A DNA stretch of 12,781 nucleotides from Acidobacteriota bacterium (GTDB lineage: Bacteria; Acidobacteriota; Terriglobia; Bryobacterales; JACQDG01), in NCBI GenBank assembly GCA_016201185.1, contig JACQDG010000002.1, positions 1 to 12,781 of the forward strand, read 5' to 3'. Under the pieces are notes generated by a model that made no database searches, had not been told where the DNA came from, and was given only the letters and a program-made list of their open reading frames with translations. Made by a program: the position numbers and the translations under genes. This document shows positions 1 to 6,256 of the stretch, piece after piece; position 1 is the stretch's first letter, and each line of letters starts with the position of its first letter.

Positions 1-475
1 AGTTTCGCTCCAAGGCGCCGGGGAGGTCGAATTTCAGAATGTAGATGCGGCCGGCGGAGTCTTTCACGCGAAACTTGGGCGTGTAGCCTTCGTCCTCGAT
101 GCGGATGATTTTCCAGGGGACAGGCTCGGGGTTTTTTCCTCCCAGCCCTTTCACGACTTCCTCGAACGACAACGGACGCCGCCCGATACGGTTCGTAAAC
201 CAACTGGAATCCGGCGCCTCATCCCAGGCATTTACATTCAACGCACCAGAGTCCCCGGCTGCGAGCGCCTTGTATTCGGGGCTCAGGTGGCGCAGCCAGG
301 AATTATAGACAAGGGCGTAAAGCTCGGACACCTCCTGCTCCTTCGGCTCCGGCGCGTGCTGGTCATCCGGGTCAACCCACAAGGGAGGACGAAGACGGAA
401 TTTCGAGGCTGCCGGCGCCGCCGGCGACAGAAGGCCGGCCAGGAAGAAAAGCAGAAATATCGCGCGCCGCCTCAT
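1..475 (-). CDS. Secreted conserved hypothetical protein (3' end beyond the window)
   Basis: 158 codons are visible from ATG at 475; the C-terminus lies left of the window. The protein begins with three arginines and a hydrophobic stretch (IFLLFFLAGLLSPAAPAA, about residues 5-22), a clear export signal. The mature part has PPLWVDPDD, a helical region (SELYALVYNSWLRHLSPEY), then NVNAWDEAPDSSWFTNRIG and, near the edge, two strand-like runs around FRVKDSAGRIYILKFDLP. The DE.PDSSWFTNR block resembles hypothetical proteins I recall from Acidobacteriota; no function is known to me. The final strand with its lysine (YILKF) faintly recalls the first lobe of kinase-like folds, but this is speculation. 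The start ATG overlaps the TGA of the barrel gene (ATGA at 472-475), so the two are probably translationally coupled and made together. The gene is sure, the function unknown. Confidence 0.8.
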   Translation of the reverse strand, partial: MRRRAIFLLFFLAGLLSPAAPAASKFRLRPPLWVDPDDQHAPEPKEQEVSELYALVYNSWLRHLSPEYKALAAGDSGALNVNAWDEAPDSSWFTNRIGRRPLSFEEVVKGLGGKNPEPVPWKIIRIEDEGYTPKFRVKDSAGRIYILKFDLPGALERN

Positions 476-1813
476 CTCTTGTAAGCTCCGTAGCGGATCG
501 GGCCTCGCAGGGGCGGTCGTTCCCGGTCGCCGAAAAGGATGTGCAACAAAAAGCCTTCCTCGCTGTGGCCATATTCCACCCGCAGGAAGGTGCCGCGCAC
601 CGAACGGAATCGCAAGCCGAGGCCGTAATTGCGATGCCAGTTGATCCAGCTCAGGTCGCTCGTCCGGTCGAAAATCTGTCCTTCATCGAAAAAGGGGATC
701 GTCTGAATATTCGGGTGAATTCGGTAGCGGTATTCGAGCGACAGCAGCGCCAGGTTCCTGCCGTAGAAACGATCCAGCGCAAAGCCCCGCAAGGTGGAAG
801 ACCCCCCGATGTGAGGCAGAAGATAAAAAGGGATGGGGTCGCTGCCGCCCCGTTCGCGGTTCAGCTCGATGTTTGCTTGTCCCACCAGCGCGCTGCGCCC
901 GGAGGCCATCGGCATCCGGCCCTCCAACTGCGTCTCATAGCTGAAATACCGCAGCTTGCTCGGCCCCAGTCCATCCTGGTAGGAAGCGCCGAAATGGGCG
1001 AGCCCCCCCAGGAGTATTCACCCCGGAAAAGATCGGCGTCGAAGTAAGCGCCCGCACTCCCGAGCCGGGTCTGCGTGCCATAGCCGGTCAGGTCGGAGAA
1101 GAACACATCCGGCGAAGAGATTCCCGGAGCCTGTCCCGGAAGCGCAGAGAGCCAGGCCAATTTGTACAGCGCGCCCCATCGCAGCCGCTTCGCCGGCTGG
1201 ATCTCCCACCGCAGCCCGGCCCAAGATTGCCGCAAGGCGAAGTTGCTGTGCTTTTCCTTGAGCGACGCGTGTCCCAAGCCGTAAAAGTTTTCCTCGGGAC
1301 GCCACTGATAGGAAGCTTCTGCCACCACCTTGTTGTCACCAAAGGCCCGGGTCCACTGCGAGTCAAATTCCTCGTAACCTCTAAAGGTCGCCAGCCCCAG
1401 GAATGTCAGATATTGCTGCTCTCCGGTAGAAATCGTGTACCCGGTGCCGCCGCCTAGTCCGGTTCCTTCACCCACCCCTCCGAAACGGGCCGCCACACCA
1501 CGGCGGCGCAGGTATTCCGTCCACAGTTGGAATCGCTCCCGGATGTGGTGTTTTTCGAAGCTGATAAGTCCTTTTTCCATCCCGGAGGTAATGCCGCGGT
1601 GGGGCAATGAAAGAATACGCAGAGGGAGCAAGACCGGGGGGCGAGTCGCGTTTCTCACCTCCTGGGGGGTGACAATCCGTCATAAGTAGTGGCTGGATTG
1701 GGTGGATTTTCCTCCTGGCCTCTGGCAGACGGAAAGCCCAGCATCCACACGCAGGCGAGCACCGCAGTCAGAGCTCCCCGCTCGGCCTTCCACAGCCGAA
1801 ACCAGGTGCTCAT
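472..1813 (-). pseudogene. Omp85-superfamily (BamA/TamA-like) outer-membrane barrel, two frameshifts
   Basis: Read through two repaired frames this is a barrel protein of about 447 residues. ATG at 1813 starts a signal peptide (hydrophobic core ALTAVLACVWMLGF, cleavage probably after SARGQ). No POTRA domain is present. The barrel begins at about residue 55 and shows alternating beta strands with a glycine-rich early strand (GEGTGLGGGTGYT). Near the end come GGSSTLRGF, matching the conserved RGF loop-6 motif of Omp85 proteins, and FFDEGQIF, matching the F.D.G strand motif. The last strand (FLLHILFG) is followed by a polar tail of 16-18 residues rather than a terminal aromatic residue. Frame breaks: one base missing in the six-G run 1664-1669 and one in the seven-C run 1003-1009. 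Adding one base to each restores a continuous Omp85-like sequence. It could be a true pseudogene, a phase-variable gene or a sequencing error; error seems most likely because motifs on both sides are well preserved. Probable role: protein or lipid insertion or transport at the outer membrane. Confidence 0.8.
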
Positions 1814-1819
1814 GTTGCA

Positions 1820-1848
1820 ACAATACTCTCTCCGGGAATCGCTGTCAA
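1820..1848 (-). promoter_or_regulatory. Sigma-70-like promoter of the barrel gene, leaderless geometry
   Basis: On the minus strand, TTGACA (1848-1843, full match to the -35 consensus), a 17-base spacer and TATTGT (1825-1820, 4 of 6 to TATAAT). Only six bases separate the -10 from the ATG at 1813, so transcription would begin at or within a base or two of the start codon. The nearest purine-rich run (GGAGAG) is about 14 bases from the ATG and lies inside the spacer, so it would not be transcribed. Confidence 0.6.
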
Positions 1849-2059
1849 AAGTCAGGTAGGGTACCTGTGGGCTGCAGCACTGGTTCGGCCCTGGTCGCGG
1901 CGCCTCAAACGCCGGCCCCCTTGCCCTGCACCCCATCCCCCGCACCAACAGGCCGACCAAAGAATCGATCGGCTCGCTGAAACCCTGCAGCGTTTCCTGG
2001 AATCTCAGATGGGCCGCGATGGAAAGAATTAGTTCCCCGCCTCGCTCCCCCGCCACGTC

Positions 2060-2088
2060 TTAAGTAAAAACACCCGGCGACCTAATGT
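2060..2088 (+). promoter_or_regulatory. Possible promoter of the TonB-family gene
   Basis: TTAAGT (2060-2065), a 17-base spacer, and TAATGT (2083-2088). Each hexamer matches its consensus at only about 3 of 6 positions, but the spacing is right and the region is locally AT-rich (TAAGTAAAAA) in a GC-rich setting. It would give a leader of roughly 60 bases, consistent with the visible ribosome binding site AGAGG at 2147-2151. Confidence 0.3.
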
Positions 2089-2156
2089 GTTGGCCCAATG
2101 GGAGCCGCCCTCCGACTCTCCTACACTCTTGTCGATAGGCCCACACAGAGGCCGAG

Positions 2157-3854
2157 ATGATCCCCCATTCCGATCCCCCCGGCGTTGTGGCGGCGGTGAT
2201 TTCCGCCGCCCTGTTTGCCATTGCCCTGGTCTACGTGATGCGCTCCAGGCGGGCGCTGGATCTCGAAGAGCCGCTGATTTCTATTCTTTCCGGCGGCGGC
2301 TTCGAGACGGAGCGAGAGCTGTTCGCGAGCGCCCTCGTGGGTCGTAGCGTGCCCGGCCGCGGCCTGATTGTCTCCGTGGTCTTGCACGTGCTGGTTCTGG
2401 GCGGGACGCCGTTCTCGCCATATCTTTTTCCGGAGAAAATTAGCCCGGATTTCAACAGATTTAACGTTAGAATCGTCGAGTTCCGGCTGCCGGCGCCGGT
2501 CTTCTATTCGGCGCCGGCATCGGAAAAGCCGGCGCGGCCTGCGCCGCGGGTCCAGGACAGGCAGGCTGCCAAGGGCGGTACAGTCCTGCAAAACCCCGCG
2601 GCGACGCGAGGTCTTGCCGTCGCAGCCGCGGCCCGGAAGCCGCAATTTCTACTGCCGGAAAACTGGCGGTTCAAGGCCCGGGACATTGTCATCCAGCCGG
2701 ACCAGCCACCGGAGGTGAGCATGGCGATCCGCCACAGCCTGCCGACCGCCCTGCTGTGGGCACAGGCGCCGGCGCCGCCGGATGAATCGCGGCTGGTAGG
2801 GGCCGTGAAAGACCGGCAGACTCCGCTGCCTGCTTTTTCGCTGCCACGGTCTCTGCCGGTCCTGCAAAAGCCCAACCGGGAAATTGCGATATCGGACTTG
2901 CAGATCGGCTCGGCGCCGGTGTTCACGTTCCGGCCGCCGCAACTCCCGGTCCCGGCGGCGAACGTTTCGCCGGTGAGCATCCCCTCGTCTCCCAACGAGG
3001 CGCGGGGCGAATTACCGGCCTCGGCCCTGCCCTCAGGAACCCCGATGAACCTGATCGCCCTAATGAGCACCCCGGCGCCGGCGGCCTCCGGCTATTTGCT
3101 CGATGTAGGCAACCGGCCTGCCGAGTCGCAGCCTTCCTCCTCCGCTGCAGAGAACGGGGGCGCCGGCGCCGGGATCCCCTCAGGAGCGGGCTCCGGAGGC
3201 AACGGCGCCCGAACTGGCGAGACCAGTTCCGGCGCAGCCAATCCTGCCGGCGCCAATCAGGGCCCCGCCAAAGGCAGTCACGCTGACCTACTGGCCTCGG
3301 CCTCCGGCGCCGAAAGATCGGAACCTGCCTCCCATTCCGACAAGCCCGCCGGCAGCCCGCACTCGCCATCCTACCCGACCGGCAACCTGGGCGTAATCGT
3401 GGTGCAGCAATCGGCCGAGGACAGCGTGCTCGAGGGCGCAGAGGTCCTGACGGGGCAGCCGGTTTATACCGTGTATTTCGAAGTGCCGGGCGCGCCGCGC
3501 AAATGGATTTTGCAATACTGCGTTCCCGGCGCCAGGTCCCAGTCGCTCCTGGCAAGCTCGGAGGGCGTCATTCGCATCATCCCGAAGAAGACCGTCCACC
3601 CGCCCTATCCGCTGGAACGGATTCCCCTGGACGTCCAGGGCTTGCAGGGCTATCAGGGCGACGCCCGGCGCCTGGTGGTCTTCGCCGCGATCAATGAGCG
3701 CGGGGGAATCGACAATCTGCGGCTGATCCGCGGCGCCGGCCACGCAATCGATCAGGCCGCGATGGCTACCCTGCAGCGCTGGAGCTTCCGTCCGGCCATG
3801 CGCGGCGAAGCGCCGGTGGCGGTGGAGGCCCTGTTCGGCATCCCGCTCGAGTAG
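2157..3854 (+). CDS. Energy transducer TonB-family protein with an extra N-terminal membrane segment
   Basis: 565 residues; ATG at 2157 is preceded by AGAGG at 2147-2151 with a 5-base gap. Order: a membrane segment at about residues 9-28, a cytoplasmic-looking stretch beginning RSRR, a second membrane segment at about 68-83 (GLIVSVVLHVLVLGG), a long Ala/Pro/Gly/Ser spacer to about residue 390, a pre-domain with QPVYTVYFEV and KWILQYC, and a TonB C-terminal domain at about 470-565 (PPYPLE, INERGGIDNLRLIRG, ATLQRWSFRPA). Ser73 and His77 in the second segment have the four-residue spacing of the Ser/His pair in the TonB anchor, so that segment is the likely true anchor. The family couples inner-membrane proton-motive force, through ExbB/ExbD, to TonB-dependent receptors; neither partner nor a receptor is in the window. 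The spacer DNA is unusually rich in GGCGCC. Family call firm; its receptor partner is unknown. Confidence 0.88.
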   Translation: MIPHSDPPGVVAAVISAALFAIALVYVMRSRRALDLEEPLISILSGGGFETERELFASALVGRSVPGRGLIVSVVLHVLVLGGTPFSPYLFPEKISPDFNRFNVRIVEFRLPAPVFYSAPASEKPARPAPRVQDRQAAKGGTVLQNPAATRGLAVAAAARKPQFLLPENWRFKARDIVIQPDQPPEVSMAIRHSLPTALLWAQAPAPPDESRLVGAVKDRQTPLPAFSLPRSLPVLQKPNREIAISDLQIGSAPVFTFRPPQLPVPAANVSPVSIPSSPNEARGELPASALPSGTPMNLIALMSTPAPAASGYLLDVGNRPAESQPSSSAAENGGAGAGIPSGAGSGGNGARTGETSSGAANPAGANQGPAKGSHADLLASASGAERSEPASHSDKPAGSPHSPSYPTGNLGVIVVQQSAEDSVLEGAEVLTGQPVYTVYFEVPGAPRKWILQYCVPGARSQSLLASSEGVIRIIPKKTVHPPYPLERIPLDVQGLQGYQGDARRLVVFAAINERGGIDNLRLIRGAGHAIDQAAMATLQRWSFRPAMRGEAPVAVEALFGIPLE

Positions 3855-3877
3855 AACGCGCCTGCCCTTAAACCCCC

Positions 3878-5140
3878 TCAGCTCAGCGCGTGGCCTTTGG
3901 TCTCGCGCGCGAACAGCAGCACGATCATTCCCAAGACATAGATGAGGGCGATGGAGCTTGCGGCGCGGGCGAAGGTCCCCAGGCGCACCACGAGAACACC
4001 GGTGATAAACGGGCCCGCTGCGGCCAGAGTGCGGCCGGCGTTGAAGCAAAAGCCCGATCCGGTGGCCCGGATGCGCGTAGGAAAAAGCTCGGGCAAATAG
4101 ACTGGAAACCCGCTGAAGATGCCGTTGGTGAAGAAACCGAGGAGCGGCAGTATCAGCAAGACCGTGGAGTAGGAACCCGGCGCCAGGAACGTGGCCGGCA
4201 GCGTGACTGCCGCGCCCAGCATCATGAACAGAAACGCGCCACGGCGGCCGATCCATTCAGCGATGGGCGGGAAGGCCAGGTACCCCACGATGGCCCCGGC
4301 GTTCAAGCTCATCACCGCGTAGCTGACCATCTTTGTCACCGCCCCGGCATCCAGGCCCCGCGGCCCGAGAAGCTCGCGGATGAGTGAGGGCGTCCAGTTG
4401 GTGGCGCCCCACAGGCCGAAGACGGCCACGAAGGCCAGCGCCGAGCCAACCAGGGTGTCGCGGCGGCGCTCCGGCGTGAACAGCTCCCAGAGCGTGAGGC
4501 GGGAGCCTGCCGCCGCCTTCGCGTGCATCCATTTCTCCGGCTCGCGCACTTTCATGCGGGCAATCATGGCTACGAAGGCCGGAAGGATCCCCACAAAAAA
4601 CATCACGCGCCAGCTTTGTCCGGCGAGCAGCAGGTACATGCCGGCGGCAAGAAAATAACCCGCGCCCCAGGCGGATTGCAGCAGCCCTGCGCCTTTGACG
4701 CGCAGAGATTCGGGCCACACCTCGGCCACCAGGGTCGCCCCGGCGGCCCACTCCCCGCCGATCCCCAGAGCTGTGAGGAAGCGGTACAGCGCCAGCTCCC
4801 ACCAGGTGTGCGAGAAGCCCGCCATACCGGTAAAGAGGGCGTAAATCAGGATCGTGATGACCAGGGTGCGGGCCCGGCCGAGGTAATCGGCCAGGATGCC
4901 GAACACCACGCCTCCCAGCGCCCACCCCACGAGGAAGATGGCGAAGATGATGCCGCCGTACCAGCCGATGTCGGCGGTCGCGTGGCGGCTTCCCAGGAGT
5001 TCCTTCAGCGCGGGGTTGAGCACCAGCGCATAGATCGTGGCGTCCATGGAGTCGAAGATCCAGCCGAGCCAGGCGACTACCAGAACAACGATTTGATACC
5101 TGGAAAGCTGCCGCCAGGGATTGGCAGAAGGGCTGGGCAT
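3878..5140 (-). CDS. MFS transporter, metabolite:proton symporter type
   Basis: 420 residues from ATG at 5140, an ordinary length for a 12-helix major-facilitator permease. The first helix carries Asp30 and Asp33 (IFDSMDATIY), as in the acid:proton and sialate-type symporters. Motif A between helices 2 and 3 is clear (GILADYLGRARTL, about 81-93). The GGEWAAGATLVAEVWP block after helix 4, SWRVMFFVGILPA, and PELFPTRIRATGSG in the second half fit the NanT/aromatic-acid branch. Substrate cannot be read; an organic acid or sugar acid is a guess. The frame is also open upstream to a TTG at 5188, rejected because it lacks a usable ribosome site and adds a poor leader. The ATG itself has no clear Shine-Dalgarno sequence. 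It lies 63 bases downstream of the protease/LamG gene on the same strand and may be co-transcribed; its 3' end faces the TonB gene across 23 bases with no visible terminator. Confidence 0.88.
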   Translation of the reverse strand: MPSPSANPWRQLSRYQIVVLVVAWLGWIFDSMDATIYALVLNPALKELLGSRHATADIGWYGGIIFAIFLVGWALGGVVFGILADYLGRARTLVITILIYALFTGMAGFSHTWWELALYRFLTALGIGGEWAAGATLVAEVWPESLRVKGAGLLQSAWGAGYFLAAGMYLLLAGQSWRVMFFVGILPAFVAMIARMKVREPEKWMHAKAAAGSRLTLWELFTPERRRDTLVGSALAFVAVFGLWGATNWTPSLIRELLGPRGLDAGAVTKMVSYAVMSLNAGAIVGYLAFPPIAEWIGRRGAFLFMMLGAAVTLPATFLAPGSYSTVLLILPLLGFFTNGIFSGFPVYLPELFPTRIRATGSGFCFNAGRTLAAAGPFITGVLVVRLGTFARAASSIALIYVLGMIVLLFARETKGHALS

Positions 5141-5206
5141 TTGCAGGGCAGTTTCGCATACCTGCGGTCGAGAGCGGTACCAGAGCAACTCCCGGAGCTG
5201 TTCTTA

Positions 5207-5848
5207 TGGAAACGACTGGTAGTCGGCCAGAACTTCAGCCGGAGCCTGGCGGTAGTCGAGCAGCCGGACCTCGTCGAGCGCGGCATGGGCGTAGTAGCCG
5301 TCGTACCAGGAGGCGCGGGCGAAATACAGGTCCGTTACGGACTGGGCGGTGAAGCCGGGGAAAACACCCTGGGCATCGGCCGCGCCGCTGATGTAAATGG
5401 TCCCGGCGCGCGAGGAGCCGTCATAGGTGGCGGTGACGTGGTACCAGGTGTTGAGCGACAGGGCGGTCGTGGAGAACAGCCAGGGGGAACTCGCGGGAAG
5501 ACTCGCCACGGAAAGGATCACCCGGCCGCTCGAATGTACCCCGAGATACCAACCCTGATAGTTGCCGCCGTAATCGGCCACTAGCACGGCAAAGCCCGGG
5601 CTGGGAGGGTAGGAGAGCAGCTTCACCCAGGCGCGAATGGTGAAACTGGCCGGACTGAAAGCGGACGAAGCGGGGGCCTGGGCCCAGTCGGTTGCGCCGT
5701 TGAAGCTGCGCGCGCCGTTGCGGACGCCGCCGCCGACCGTGGGGGCGCCGTGGGCTGTGGCGTCGTGACCGTTGCCGGAGCTGTCGGCGAGTGTTACGCC
5801 CGTGTCGTCGAGCTTCCATTCGGCGACGGCTGCGGGCGCCGGGGCCTG
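5207..5848 (-). repeat. LamG module 3 (complete)
   Basis: About 214 residues from the QAPAPAAVAEW linker to the terminal DYQSFP just before the TAA. It retains every landmark of module 1, which allows the gap in module 2 to be measured by comparison. Confidence 0.8.
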
Positions 5849-6256
5849 CGGGAACGACTGGTAATCGCTCAGAATCTCAGCCGCCGTCTTGGCCACCGGA
5901 TACACCCGGGTTTCGTCCAGCGCGGCGTTCAGGTAGTAGCCGCCGTACCAGGAGGCGCGGGCCAGGTAGGCATCGGTCGAAGGAGCGGGGGTGAAGCCGG
6001 CAAAGAAACCCTGGGCGTCGGCCGAGCCGTTGATATAGATTGTCGCTTGGCGCGTCGAGCCGTCGTAGGTGGCCGCGAGATAGTACCACTGATTCAAGAG
6101 CAGGGCCGTTGAGGAGAGCAGCCAGGGGGAACTCGAAGGCAGGCAGGCCACCGAAAAGATCACCCGGCCGCTCGAGTGCCCCCCGAGATACCACCCCTGG
6201 TAGTCGCCGCCGTAATCGGAGAGCGCCACGCCCCAGGAGGCGGAGGTGGAACCGGG
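5849..6256 (-). repeat. LamG module 2 (second half only)
   Basis: About 136 residues, from PGSTSASWG to DYQSFP. Compared with modules 1 and 3 it lacks the first 80 or so residues (linker, AEW..D start, GNGH, FNG and AWVKLLSY blocks). The frame changes exactly where the missing part should begin. Confidence 0.75.

Larger units (their letters stand above)
1814..2156. other. Divergent intergenic region
   Basis: These 343 bases separate the minus-strand barrel gene from the plus-strand TonB-family gene. They hold the strong promoter-like pair at 1820-1848, a weaker plus-strand candidate at 2060-2088, and a plus-strand stretch ending at the TAG at 2030-2032 whose last 27 or so codons look like a charged helix but have no usable start. 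No tRNA, hairpin terminator, riboswitch or repeat was recognised. Confidence 0.6.
5204..6256 (-). pseudogene. Orphan C-terminal tail of the M36 protease: half LamG module plus one full LamG module
   Basis: The frame from about 6256 to the TAA at 5204 encodes about 350 residues of LamG-like (concanavalin-fold) sequence, continuing the protease in another frame. It opens in the middle of a module (GSTSASWGVALSDYGGDYQG), whereas the other two modules have about 80 residues before this point. That half module ends in DYQSFP near 5849. A complete module follows (AEWKLDDTG, SSGNGHDATA, SFNGATDW, FTIRAWVKLLSYP, YGGNYQGWYLG, ATYDGSSRAGTIYI, RASWYDGYY, ALDEVRL, ending DYQSFP then stop). No credible start exists: the ATG at 6307 lies out of frame inside the preceding module. 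It is probably untranslated now, or a sign of misassembly. LamG modules commonly bind glycans or other surface ligands; here they would have been an adhesion or substrate-binding tail. Confidence 0.75.

Noticed and set aside
3288..4256. Minus-strand frame of 322 codons spanning the TonB/MFS junction
   Set aside because: It crosses the 3' ends of two sound genes in a shadow frame; its His/Arg/Ala-rich translation has no family likeness.
5141..5188. TTG at 5188 as the start of the MFS gene
   Set aside because: The GGGAG there abuts the TTG with no spacing, and the extra 16 residues are unlike the N-termini of such permeases.
5189..5197. CTCCCGGAG as a terminator between the LamG tail and the MFS gene
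   Set aside because: The stem is four base pairs with a one-base loop and no T-run follows, so it cannot form a rho-independent terminator.
4523..5584. Plus-strand frame of 353 codons across the MFS gene and LamG tail
   Set aside because: Antisense to two recognisable coding regions, low-complexity composition, no ribosome site or domain.
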